A DNA stretch of 64,000 nucleotides from Peteryoungia algae. Lineage in GTDB: Bacteria > Pseudomonadota > Alphaproteobacteria > Rhizobiales > Rhizobiaceae. Within the stretch, counting starts at the first letter, position 1; each line of letters starts with the position of its first letter. This document shows, piece after piece, positions 1 to 7,565 of the stretch. A program made the translations under genes and the position numbers. The notes under the pieces were generated by a model. The model searched no databases, was not told where the DNA came from, and saw only the letters and a program-made list of their open reading frames with translations. The stretch covers positions 3,366,501 through 3,430,500 of the forward strand of contig NZ_CP128477.1 of the NCBI RefSeq assembly GCF_030369675.1. Direction: 5' to 3'.

Positions 1-549
1 GGCTTCCTCAATGTCGCCCCGCTTGAAAACGGTCGCGCCGTCGGTGAAGGCACCCTTCAGCACCAGCGTCAGTTCCCGACCGCCATGAGAATGCTCAGGC
101 ACAGGCTTGCCGGCCGGGATCTTGAGAAGGCGGACCTGGCTTTGCAGATCTCCGGTCTTTATCAGGATATGATAGGCACCACGTCCGAGCGATTTCCACT
201 TCAACGCCTCGACATCGCCGCCGAGATAGGAGCGCAAGGGTTCGGGAAGAACCGGAATGTCCGCGGGCGCTGCAACGGGCTTGGCCACAGATGCCTTGGA
301 TGGGCCCTCGGAAGAAAGCTTCGCCTTCATCGCGGCCCAACTGTCGGTCGAAATCGCCGGGGTGTCGTTTTCATCGGCCGCCTCGAGCAACTGCCCGCCG
401 GTGTGCTCCATGAAGGACAGCCGGTTCCGGCAGGTCGGGCAAAGCGCCAGATGCGTGGCGACCGCAATGCTCCAGCCTTCGGTCAGGTTGCCAGTGGCAT
501 AATCCAGGAGAAGTTCGTCGCTGATGTGATGTTGGACGTGGAGCGTCAT
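1..549 (-). CDS. chrR: ChrR-type zinc anti-sigma factor (3' end outside window)
   Basis: Anti-sigma factor that would hold the adjacent ECF sigma factor inactive. The visible 183 residues show an N-terminal zinc anti-sigma domain with H8, H33, C37 and C40 (HLALCPTC) and a C-terminal cupin with the PEHSHGGRE signature at about residues 151-159 (H153, H155, E159). The spacing follows Rhodobacter sphaeroides ChrR with constant offsets, where the domain binds zinc and release occurs under singlet oxygen or peroxide. The ATG overlaps the sigma factor stop as ATGA, so the two are translationally coupled. The gene runs off the left edge, so the last cupin ligand cannot be checked. The family call is firm; the inducing signal here is inferred. 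Confidence 0.9.
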   Translation of the reverse strand, partial: MTLHVQHHISDELLLDYATGNLTEGWSIAVATHLALCPTCRNRLSFMEHTGGQLLEAADENDTPAISTDSWAAMKAKLSSEGPSKASVAKPVAAPADIPVLPEPLRSYLGGDVEALKWKSLGRGAYHILIKTGDLQSQVRLLKIPAGKPVPEHSHGGRELTLVLKGAFTDGATVFKRGDIEEA

Positions 550-1115
550 GCCCGCTCCTCCAGTGCTGCGCGCAGCTTGGCGAAGGCCAGGCGAATGCGC
601 GATTTGACGGTTCCCATCGGCAGGCCGAGTTCGGCGGCGATCGTGCTGTGAGATGCTTCTCTGTAAAATGACATTTTGAGGAGTTCGAGCTGTTCGGGTG
701 GTAGGGTTTCCATGGCGCGGCGGAGGCGATCGGCCTCCTGGCGTGTTTCGAATTCCATATCGGCAGGCGGTACGTCATCCGGGACGAAAGCCGGATCGGT
801 CGGATCGAAAGTCGGCCGCTTCTCGCGACGAAACGCATCGATTCTGAGGTTTCTGGCAATTGTGAAGATCCAGCTCGACACATTGCCCCGTGCCGGGTCG
901 AATTGCTCGGCCTTGTTCCAGACCGTAAGCATCGTCTCCTGCATCAGTTCCTCGGCGGCCTGCCCGTCGCGGGCAAGCTTTGCCATATAGGCGCGCACTT
1001 TCGGTCCGTAATACTTGAAGATCGTCTCGAAGGCCTCGATGTCACGATCACGGCCCACGGCGGCCAATAGCTGCGCAAATTTACGCTGGTCTAGTTCTTC
1101 CGCCGACTCGGTCAT
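546..1115 (-). CDS. rpoE: ECF sigma factor, RpoE/ChrR-regulated group
   Basis: RNA polymerase sigma factor of 189 residues. Region 2 lies at about residues 25-95 (helix with EELMQETMLTVW, then WIFTIARNLRIDAFRRE). Region 4 lies at about residues 130-188 (LPPEQLELLKM, then a helix-turn-helix around GLPMGTVKSRIRLAFAKLR). The start at 1115 is chosen because AGAGGG lies about 12 bases upstream. The frame stays open much further upstream, but that stretch crosses the divergent promoter region. It is followed directly by chrR. The family answers photo-oxidative stress in R. sphaeroides, and the divergent lipid operon is a typical target set. A candidate self-promoter lies at 1233-1261. Confidence 0.92.
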   Translation of the reverse strand: MTESAEELDQRKFAQLLAAVGRDRDIEAFETIFKYYGPKVRAYMAKLARDGQAAEELMQETMLTVWNKAEQFDPARGNVSSWIFTIARNLRIDAFRREKRPTFDPTDPAFVPDDVPPADMEFETRQEADRLRRAMETLPPEQLELLKMSFYREASHSTIAAELGLPMGTVKSRIRLAFAKLRAALEERA

Positions 1116-1232
1116 CGAAACGATTGTTTTCCCTCTTTTGAGCGGCGCAAAGACCTTACGCCGCGCAGTTCGCCCGGGGTCATTCTGGCACGCATCAGCG
1201 GAGATGTGTATCGCGTTCATCATCATGAAGAG

Positions 1233-1261
1233 CTTTACGCCACCTCTCTTTGCCCGGATCA
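1233..1261 (-). promoter_or_regulatory. Candidate ECF (RpoE-type) promoter for the sigma/anti-sigma pair
   Basis: Read on the minus strand: a -35 element TGATCC (1261-1256), a 17-base spacer ending in GC, then GTAAAG (1238-1233). The -35 is the TGATCC type reported for RpoE/ChrR-group sigma factors. The element has the same layout as the one facing the divergent lipid operon, which is the main reason to believe it. Transcription would begin near 1226, about 110 bases upstream of the chosen rpoE start. Confidence 0.55.
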
Positions 1262-1287
1262 CCGCATCGGATTTTATTCGCATCGAT

Positions 1288-1316
1288 CGATCCAGTGCCG
1301 AATGCCATGCGTAGTC
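1288..1316 (+). promoter_or_regulatory. Candidate ECF (RpoE-type) promoter for the FAD/DUF1365/Cfa operon
   Basis: CGATCC at 1288-1293, a 17-base spacer ending in GC, then GTAGTC at 1311-1316. Transcription would start near 1323, giving a leader of about 37 bases before the ATG at 1360. It matches the oppositely directed element at 1233-1261 in five of six -35 bases, in spacer length and in the GC-GTA core of the -10. Confidence 0.5.
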
Positions 1317-1359
1317 ATGTTCAAAACCCTTAAATAGAACAATCGGTAAAGGGCATTGA

Positions 1360-2718
1360 ATGGACATGGGTGTTACGAAGGCCGCTTTCGGCGGTAAGCG
1401 CAGGATCGCGGTCATCGGGTCGGGAATATCGGGCCTCTCCTGTGCCTGGCTCCTTTCCAAGACCATGGATGTCGTCCTCTACGAAACGGAGGATCGCGCA
1501 GGCGGGCATTCCAACACGGTGCTGGCGCCAGGGGGTGCCAGGGACATTCCTGTCGATACCGGGTTCATCGTCTACAACGACCGAAACTACCCGAACCTCG
1601 TGGAGCTTTTCGAGCATCTCGACGTGCCGACCTTGCCGTCGAACATGTCGTTTGCCGCATCGCTCGGCGGAGGTGCGTTCGAATATTCCGGTTCTGGTCT
1701 CTCTGGCCTTCTGGGCCAGAAATCGAACATTCTGCGTCCGCGCTTCTGGCGCATGGTCAAGGATATCCTGCGCTTCTACAAGGAAGCGCCAGCGCTTCTG
1801 GACCGGAGCGAACTGGAGGGCGTGTCGCTCGGCGACTACCTGGCATCTGCCGACTATGCCCCAACCTTCGTGGAGGACCATCTCCTGCCGATGGGGGCCG
1901 CCATCTGGTCGACGACGGCGTCAGAGATGCGCCTCTATCCGCTGCACGCCTTCATCCGCTTTTTCGCCAATCACGGTCTGCTGACTTTGTCGGATCGTCC
2001 GCGCTGGCGGACGGTAAAAGGTGGCAGCCGTGAATATGTCGCGCGTATTCTGGCCGATTTTACCGGTGAAGTTCGCCTCGCGACCGCCGTGACAGGGGTT
2101 CGACGCGGCAGGGCCGGCGTGGAGGTGACCGATGTTCGTGGGGGCGTGGAGACCTTCGACGACGTCGTTTTGGCCACCCATGCGAACCAGAGCCTCGATT
2201 TGCTTGAAGATGCGGACGGCGCTGAGCGTGAGGTGCTGGACTCCTTCCAGTACACACCCAACCTCGCTGTCTTGCATTCTGATGAAAGCCTGATGCCGAA
2301 GCGCAAGTCGGTGTGGTCGAGCTGGAACTATGTTGCCGAAAAGCAGACTGACGCCAGCGATGCGCTCTGCGTCACCTACTGGATGAACATGCTGCAGTCC
2401 CTCGATCCGGCGACCCCGCTCTTCGTTACGCTCAACCCCTGCCGTCCGATTGACCCTTCGAAGATCATCAGGAGCTTTCACTACGAGCATCCTCTTTTCG
2501 ACGTTGCGGCCATTCGCGCCCAGCGCCGCATCTGGCAACTCCAGGGCCGCCGCAACACGTGGTTCTGCGGTGCCTATTTCGGCAGTGGGTTTCATGAGGA
2601 TGGCCTGCAGGCCGGGCTTGCGGTTGCAGAAGCGCTCGGTGGTTCACGCCGTCCGTGGTCGGTCGAAAACGAGTCCGGTCGCATTGTCATCAACCGTGCA
2701 CTCGAGGCTGCGGAATGA
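1360..2718 (+). CDS. FAD/NAD(P)-binding amine-oxidase-like protein (COG2907 type)
   Basis: Flavoprotein of 452 residues. The N-terminal Rossmann fold has the dinucleotide motif VIGSGISGLSCAWLL (about residues 18-32), followed by the acidic YETEDRAGGHSNTV segment typical of amine oxidase/desaturase-like flavoproteins. The C-terminal FCGAYFGSGFHEDGL closes the FAD site. Homologues are found beside DUF1365 and cyclopropane synthase genes under RpoE/ChrR control. A role in modifying membrane fatty acids, possibly an oxidation or desaturation step, is inferred; the substrate is unknown. It is first in a three-gene operon and its stop overlaps the next start (ATGA). Confidence 0.88.
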   Translation: MDMGVTKAAFGGKRRIAVIGSGISGLSCAWLLSKTMDVVLYETEDRAGGHSNTVLAPGGARDIPVDTGFIVYNDRNYPNLVELFEHLDVPTLPSNMSFAASLGGGAFEYSGSGLSGLLGQKSNILRPRFWRMVKDILRFYKEAPALLDRSELEGVSLGDYLASADYAPTFVEDHLLPMGAAIWSTTASEMRLYPLHAFIRFFANHGLLTLSDRPRWRTVKGGSREYVARILADFTGEVRLATAVTGVRRGRAGVEVTDVRGGVETFDDVVLATHANQSLDLLEDADGAEREVLDSFQYTPNLAVLHSDESLMPKRKSVWSSWNYVAEKQTDASDALCVTYWMNMLQSLDPATPLFVTLNPCRPIDPSKIIRSFHYEHPLFDVAAIRAQRRIWQLQGRRNTWFCGAYFGSGFHEDGLQAGLAVAEALGGSRRPWSVENESGRIVINRALEAAE

Positions 2719-3509
2719 CACATCAATCCGCAATCTATGCCGGCCATGTGCTGCATACCCGCAGCCGCCCCAGGAAGCATAGTCTTCGCTACAGTGTATT
2801 CTCGCTGATCGTCGATCTCGACGAGGTAGAAGAATTGAACAAGACGCTACGTCTGTTCGGCTACAACAAGCCGGCTCTCTATTCGGTGCACGATGCCGAT
2901 CACGGCAATGGCCGGCCGGGTGAATTGCGGTCTTGGGTCGAGGAGCGTCTGGCGGCGGCCGGGCTTCAGGGCCACGGCTGGAAGATCCGGATGCTCTGCT
3001 ATCCGAGGATCCTTGGCTATGTGTTCAATCCGATCACGGTCTATTTCTGCTATCGGCCGGAAGGCCAGCTCGCCGGCGTGCTCTACGAGGTTTGCAACAC
3101 TTTCAACGAGCGTCATACCTACGTGATCCCGGTGGAATCCGAGGCCGGCGGCATCCTGCGCCACCGCTGCGCCAAGGAGATGTATGTCTCCCCCTTCATG
3201 CCCATGAACTGCGAGTACAATTTTCGCATAAGCCCCCCGACGGACGACGTGGCCATCAATATCGGTGAGAGCGATGCGGATGGTCCAATGCTCTTCGCAA
3301 CCTTCTCCGGCAAACGTCGCCCCTTGTCGGATCGCGCCTTATTGCGCATGCTGGTGACCTATCCCCTGATGACCATGAAGGTGATGGGGGGCATCCACTG
3401 GGAAGCGTTGAAGCTCTGGTGGAAAGGTGTTCCGATTTATCGGCACAAGCCGGCGGCAGCCAAGATTGCGTCGACGATCGTCGTGCAGAATGGGGTCACT
3501 AAGTCATGA
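2715..3509 (+). CDS. DUF1365 family protein
   Basis: Protein of 264 residues starting at MTHQSAIYAGHVLHTR. The family hallmarks are present: an N-terminal HTRSRPRKHSLRYSVFSL segment, a central YPRILGYVFNPITVYFCY block (about residues 96-113) and EVCNTFNERHTY further on. A hydrophobic stretch near the C terminus (ALLRMLVTYPLMTMKV) may contact the membrane. The molecular function of DUF1365 is not established. Its position between an FAD enzyme and a cyclopropane synthase-like enzyme, with 4-base overlaps on both sides, points to a shared lipid-modifying job. The frame extends 60 bases upstream, but the ATG at 2715 couples to the previous stop. Confidence 0.9.
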   Translation: MTHQSAIYAGHVLHTRSRPRKHSLRYSVFSLIVDLDEVEELNKTLRLFGYNKPALYSVHDADHGNGRPGELRSWVEERLAAAGLQGHGWKIRMLCYPRILGYVFNPITVYFCYRPEGQLAGVLYEVCNTFNERHTYVIPVESEAGGILRHRCAKEMYVSPFMPMNCEYNFRISPPTDDVAINIGESDADGPMLFATFSGKRRPLSDRALLRMLVTYPLMTMKVMGGIHWEALKLWWKGVPIYRHKPAAAKIASTIVVQNGVTKS

Positions 3510-4723
3510 GTCACGCCGAAGAGGATATGCAACCGATCGTGAGCAGTCTCACTTTCTGGCAGCGCATGATGTGCCGCTGGGCCGATCGCATTGCCGTCGG
3601 ACGTCTGACGCTCCAGTTCGAGGGCTATGGGGAACATGTGGCGATCGGGGAAAAGCCCGGGCCCAATGCCGTTTTGTGTGTTCGAAACGCCAGCCCCGTG
3701 CTGCGGATTTTGACCGGTGGCACGCTCGGCTTCGCGCAGTCTTTCATGGACGGCGACCTCGAGTCGCCCGACATCGGGGCCGTCCTGGAGCTTGCACTGT
3801 CGAATGAGGCGCAACTCGGAGCGGTGCTTGCGTCGTCCTCCGTTTTCAAGGCCCTGGCGCGTCTGCGTCACAAGTTGCGACGCAATTCGAAAAAGGGTAG
3901 CCGGCGAAACATCGCGTATCACTATGATCTCGGAAACGCGTTTTACGGTCTCTGGCTCGACCGGACGATGACCTATTCGTCGGCACTTTACAGCGCGCCG
4001 GGCATGTCACTCGCCGATGCGCAGGAAGCCAAATATGCCCGCATCGTTGAGGAGTTGCAGATCGGGCCGGATGATCACGTGCTGGAAATTGGTTGCGGCT
4101 GGGGCGGCTTTGCCGAACTTGCCATCCGCAAGACCGGCTGTCGCGTCACAGGCCTGACGCTTTCCGCCGAGCAGGCGAAGTTCGCCCGCGCACGGCTGGA
4201 AAAGGCAGGGTTTGCCGATCGGGTCGACATCCGTCTCGAGGACTATCGGGATTGCAGCGGTCATTTCGACAAGATCGTTTCCATCGAAATGTTCGAGGCC
4301 GTCGGCGAAGAGAACTGGCCAATCTATTTCGAGGCTGTCCAGAAGCGCCTGGTTCCAGGCGGCAAGGCGTTGATCCAGACGATCACGATTGATGAGAGCC
4401 GTTTCGATTATTATCGCGGCAGCGCCGATTTCATCCAGACCTACATTTTCCCCGGTGGTATGTTGCCCTCCGTCACCGTCTTCGAACACGCTGCCATGGC
4501 AGCGGGACTGAAGGTCGGCGACCGCTTCCGGTTCGGCCGCGATTACGATCGCACATTGCTCGCATGGGACAGTGCATTCACGGCCAACTGGCAGAAGATC
4601 GAGCCGCTCGGCTTTGATCGCCGCTTCCATCGGATGTGGCGGCTCTATCTCCACTACTGCGCTGTCGGCTTCCGTTTCGGCCGCATCGACGTCGTACAGT
4701 TCAGGCTGGACAAGCCAGCCTGA
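3506..4723 (+). CDS. cfa: Cyclopropane-fatty-acyl-phospholipid synthase family methyltransferase
   Basis: SAM-dependent methyltransferase of 405 residues acting on unsaturated acyl chains of membrane phospholipids. The N-terminal lipid-binding region is followed by YHYDLGNAFYGLWLD, the SAM motif VLEIGCGWGGFAELA, SIEMFEAVGEENW, the family signature YIFPGGMLPS and a C-terminal YLHYCAVGFRFGRIDVVQF. Length and motifs are normal. It is last in the operon. R. sphaeroides RpoE/ChrR controls related methyltransferases, and some of these make methylated or furan fatty acid precursors rather than cyclopropanes, so the product cannot be told from sequence. A strong terminator follows. Confidence 0.93.
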   Translation: MSHAEEDMQPIVSSLTFWQRMMCRWADRIAVGRLTLQFEGYGEHVAIGEKPGPNAVLCVRNASPVLRILTGGTLGFAQSFMDGDLESPDIGAVLELALSNEAQLGAVLASSSVFKALARLRHKLRRNSKKGSRRNIAYHYDLGNAFYGLWLDRTMTYSSALYSAPGMSLADAQEAKYARIVEELQIGPDDHVLEIGCGWGGFAELAIRKTGCRVTGLTLSAEQAKFARARLEKAGFADRVDIRLEDYRDCSGHFDKIVSIEMFEAVGEENWPIYFEAVQKRLVPGGKALIQTITIDESRFDYYRGSADFIQTYIFPGGMLPSVTVFEHAAMAAGLKVGDRFRFGRDYDRTLLAWDSAFTANWQKIEPLGFDRRFHRMWRLYLHYCAVGFRFGRIDVVQFRLDKPA

Positions 4724-4747
4724 CCATCCCCATGTCTTAAAGACTAG

Positions 4748-4780
4748 ATGCTGCGGTCACTGCTTGGGCCGCAGCATTTT
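4748..4780 (+). terminator. Rho-independent terminator after the lipid operon
   Basis: The 9-base arm ATGCTGCGG (4748-4756) pairs with CCGCAGCAT (4769-4777), and the stem runs into TTTT. The stem overlaps the last codons of the converging short-chain dehydrogenase. Confidence 0.8.
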
Positions 4781-5509
4781 CCGTGTAAGCGCAAAGCGCA
4801 GGGAATGCGGTAGCGCATGCAGCAGCTTGATCGCGAGCGCCATCTTCCACGGGAAGATGATCTCGAATTTGCCCTTGGCGAGGCCCTTGGCGATGGTGTC
4901 GGCCGCTTCCTCAGACGAAACGAGAAACGGCATCGGGAAATCGTTCTTCTCGGTCAGCGGCGTGTCGACGAAACCCGGATTGACGATGGTGATCTTCACC
5001 CCATGCCGTTCGAGTTCCGGGTAAAGGGCCTCGCACATGACGTTGAGTGCGGCCTTGGTCGCACCATAGGTGGCGGCACCCGGTAGACCGACATAGCCGG
5101 ATACGGAGGCCACGACGGCGATGTGGCCGCGGCGGCGCGCAATCATGGCCGGCATCACCGTCTCGAGGCAGGAGGCCGTGCCCAGCACGTTGAGGTCGAA
5201 CATCTGTCTTGTCCGGCTCAGCTCGAAATCCTCGGCATAATCGCGCGTGTAGGATCCCGCCGCGAACACGGCAAGGTCGACCGCACCCATCTCGCTCTCG
5301 ATCGCCGCGAAGACCTGCTTCACGGCGTCGGGATCCGTCACGTCGAGGGGATAGACGCCAACCTGGCCGGCATGGTTCGTCGCGAGTTCAGCCAGGGCAT
5401 CGGCGCTGCGTGCACTGACTGCGATGCGGTAGCCGTCGCGCAACAGCCGCTCGGCAAGCGCTCGGCCTATGCCGGAGCTGGAACCCGTAATCCACGCGAT
5501 CTTGGTCAT
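4757..5509 (-). CDS. Short-chain dehydrogenase/reductase
   Basis: Classical SDR of 250 residues. It has the nucleotide-binding TGSSSGIGRALAERL (residues 8-22), an NAG-like FAAGSYTRDY, the catalytic triad with S in VVASVSGYVG, Y and K in YGATKAALN, and PGFVDTPLT after it. It converges on the RpoE-type lipid operon. SDR genes are frequent members of that gene neighbourhood in other proteobacteria, so a lipid-related substrate is plausible but not shown. The start at 5509 gives MTKIAWITG; the longer open frame upstream overlaps the neighbouring gene. No ECF-type promoter like the pair at 1233-1316 was found in front of it. Confidence 0.88.
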   Translation of the reverse strand: MTKIAWITGSSSGIGRALAERLLRDGYRIAVSARSADALAELATNHAGQVGVYPLDVTDPDAVKQVFAAIESEMGAVDLAVFAAGSYTRDYAEDFELSRTRQMFDLNVLGTASCLETVMPAMIARRRGHIAVVASVSGYVGLPGAATYGATKAALNVMCEALYPELERHGVKITIVNPGFVDTPLTEKNDFPMPFLVSSEEAADTIAKGLAKGKFEIIFPWKMALAIKLLHALPHSLRFALTRKMLRPKQ

Positions 5510-5561
5510 GACATCCTCATGTTTTCTCTCATGACCAATACGCCTGGGGAGCCGATCTGGT

Positions 5562-6986
5562 TCAGGCTGGCCAGCCCGCGAGCAGCGAAAGCCCCTGGCT
5601 GAGAAGCGAGGCCGCACTCTCCTTGTCCGAAGCCTCCACATAGCAGCGCATCTCCGGTGCATTGCCCGAAGGACGGAAATGGATGACGCGACCGTCAGTG
5701 AGCGTCACCCGCAGACCGTCGATGTCGCTGACCGTCTGAACGGCGCCAAGAGGGGCAAGAAAAGCCTCGAGTTGCTCTTCCGAGCCACGAAGATGAGCCA
5801 TCAGAGAGGCACTTCGTTCACTGGCATAATTTTCGAGCCGATCGCTGAGCGCAACCGGCAGGCTGAAGTCCTCGACGAGAGCCGAAAGGGACAGGCCCCG
5901 CTCGGCCGCCGTGCCGAGAACGGCAAGTGCCGGCAGGAAGCTGTCCCGCGTTGGCAGCGCCTTGATCACCTTGTCGCCGATGGAGAAATCCGATCCCAGC
6001 ATCAAGCCGCCATTCGCCTCGAAGCCAAGCACGCCGGCTTTTGCCGCCGCCAGCGCCTCTTCCATGGCCGCGATGACGAAGGGAGAGCCAACGCGAGTCC
6101 GTCTAACGTCGAATCCCCCATCTTTTTCGAGACCGGAATTGGAAGTGACCGGGGTCGCGACAACAGATGCGCCGAGAAACCGCGCGGTGATCAGCCCGAG
6201 CAGGTCGCCGCGGAGCGGCACACCGTGTTCGTCGGCCACCAGCGGCCGGTCGCCGTCTCCATCGGTGGAAAGCACGGCATCGAGCGCCAGCTCGTCCGTC
6301 CAGCGGGCGAGCTGGGTCACGGTATCGGGCGACACCGCCTCCGTATCAACCGGGATGAACTGGTCGGAGCGGCCCAGCGGAAACACGGTGGCGCCGTGCT
6401 CTTCGAAGATGGTCACCAGCATGTCCCGGGCGACGGAGCTGTGCTGGTAGATGCCGATTTTTTTGCCCTTGAGCGCATCCGGCGGAAGGATGCCGAGGTT
6501 GCGATCGACGAACAGCTTGGTCGCCTCCGCTTCATGGTCTTGCCCGACGCCAGTCTCGACGCGGTTGGCTTCCGGATCGGCGGCGAGTTCGGCAGCGAAG
6601 TGCGTTATCGCCTCCTCATCCGCCTTGTTGACCTCCCCGTCGGGCCGATAGAACTTGATCCCGTTGCGATCCGCCGGGATATGCGAGCCGGTCACCATGA
6701 TGCCGGCAGCACCAATCGATGCACCGTAAAGTGCAAGTGCCGGTGTAGGGATGGTGCCGCAGTCGATTGGCTCCAGTCCGGCGCGCTTCAGGGCAGCCAT
6801 GATTGTCGATGCGATTTCGGGGCTGGAAGGGCGAAAGTCCCGGCCGATCACGACGGGCGATCCGGACTGGAGGCGGCCGCTGGCCAGCATGTGTCGCGCG
6901 AATGCCGTGGCATAGAGCGCGGATACGGAGCCAACCAGATCCGTGGACAATCCCCTCAGACCGCTCGTTCCGAACTTTACCGACAT
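5562..6986 (-). CDS. Phosphomannomutase/phosphoglucomutase (NoeK-like)
   Basis: Alpha-D-phosphohexomutase of 474 residues that moves phosphate between C6 and C1 of mannose or glucose for cell-surface polysaccharide precursors. Motifs in order: FGTSGLRG at the N terminus; the phosphoserine loop MVTGSHIPADRNGIKFY (about residues 97-113), with the catalytic serine in GSHIP rather than the more usual ASHNP; the metal loop STDGDGDRPL (about 240-249); the sugar-binding loop FEANGG; and the phosphate-binding RPSGNAPEMRCYVE near the C terminus. The GSHIPADRNG form is known in rhizobial NoeK-type enzymes. It ends 52 bases before the SDR start and may be co-transcribed with it. Confidence 0.9.
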   Translation of the reverse strand: MSVKFGTSGLRGLSTDLVGSVSALYATAFARHMLASGRLQSGSPVVIGRDFRPSSPEIASTIMAALKRAGLEPIDCGTIPTPALALYGASIGAAGIMVTGSHIPADRNGIKFYRPDGEVNKADEEAITHFAAELAADPEANRVETGVGQDHEAEATKLFVDRNLGILPPDALKGKKIGIYQHSSVARDMLVTIFEEHGATVFPLGRSDQFIPVDTEAVSPDTVTQLARWTDELALDAVLSTDGDGDRPLVADEHGVPLRGDLLGLITARFLGASVVATPVTSNSGLEKDGGFDVRRTRVGSPFVIAAMEEALAAAKAGVLGFEANGGLMLGSDFSIGDKVIKALPTRDSFLPALAVLGTAAERGLSLSALVEDFSLPVALSDRLENYASERSASLMAHLRGSEEQLEAFLAPLGAVQTVSDIDGLRVTLTDGRVIHFRPSGNAPEMRCYVEASDKESAASLLSQGLSLLAGWPA

Positions 6987-7100
6987 GCATGCCTCCTCAG
7001 CGTTTTCAAACAGAATGCCTTATATGGGCCGGCGGTCCTCTGGCATCAAGCGGAAGCAGAGTGCGCATTCTTCGTATGTCTGGGGAGTGCCACAAGGCAG

Positions 7101-7226
7101 AAATGTAAAGAGCCTGGCGCGGGAGGAGGATGCGCCAGGCTCTTAAACTTGATCGGCAATTGGGAGGAGGAGGAGTATTGCCGATCCTACCGAGCGGCAC
7201 TGGGAGGAGGAGTGCGCCGCTTCGAT
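7101..7226 (-). ncRNA. Small RNA of the alpha-r14 (suhB/NfeR1-like) family with three anti-SD loops
   Basis: On the minus strand this gives an RNA of about 126 bases with three consecutive hairpins, each exposing CUCCUCC(C) in its loop: arms around 7195-7220, 7151-7187 and 7109-7143. The last stem (12 pairs, AGAGCCTGGCGC with its complement) is followed by TTTACATTT and is the likely terminator. The loops are complementary to Shine-Dalgarno sequences. Three hairpins with identical anti-SD loops and a length near 123 nt describe the rhizobial alpha-r14 family (Sinorhizobium NfeR1), which base-pairs with mRNA ribosome binding sites. The family call rests on recalled features, not on an alignment. 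Confidence 0.82.
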
Positions 7227-7232
7227 GGTTTT

Positions 7233-7261
7233 GTTATATTCAAATCACTTTCGCCTGCCAA
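7233..7261 (-). promoter_or_regulatory. Sigma-70 promoter of the anti-SD small RNA
   Basis: On the minus strand TTGGCA (7261-7256), a 17-base spacer, TATAAC (7238-7233). Start of transcription is predicted near 7226, just before the first hairpin. Confidence 0.72.
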
Positions 7262-7565
7262 TGATCGTTGTTGCAACGCAGCAGTGCGTTAAATGCATGG
7301 CTGGTGAAAGTCATCAATTCTGCGATCGTCGTTTGCCCGCGATGACTGCTTTCGTCTCTTTCTCTTTAAGCCGAAGCGATGCAAACGAACGTTCGCATGC
7401 CTAGTCTTTCATCATTCAAACTCTGTGCACACGATATTTGCATGCGCTGGTCACAGAGCAGCGATCCTGATGGCAATCCCGAGAGCGTGGCGCTCAGCGG
7501 GATGGTACGGTCCAGGGCTTTCGGTTATAGCGGGCAGAACCGACCAATGACGTCTGGAGGCTGAA
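7262..7565. other. Intergenic stretch between small RNA promoter and nrnC
   Basis: No convincing gene. The only structure seen is an inverted repeat AACGCA-GCAG-TGCGTT at 7275-7290, just behind the small RNA promoter, which could be a regulator site. A short open frame from 7379 has poor codon usage and no known motif. The nrnC ribosome binding site GGAGG lies at about 7557-7561. Confidence 0.4.

Noticed and set aside
1116..1466. 117-residue N-terminal extension of the ECF sigma factor
   Set aside because: It would cross the divergent promoters and the start of the FAD gene and has no sigma-factor homology. The ATG at 1115 has a proper ribosome binding site.
7161..7213. Repeated GGGAGGAGGAG units read as a direct repeat or strong ribosome binding sites
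   Set aside because: They lie in hairpin loops of the minus-strand small RNA and no start codon with coding sequence follows on the plus strand.
7379..7564. 61-codon open frame upstream of nrnC
   Set aside because: Poor codon pattern, overlaps the promoter zone of nrnC and ends at its ribosome binding site. Treated as non-coding.
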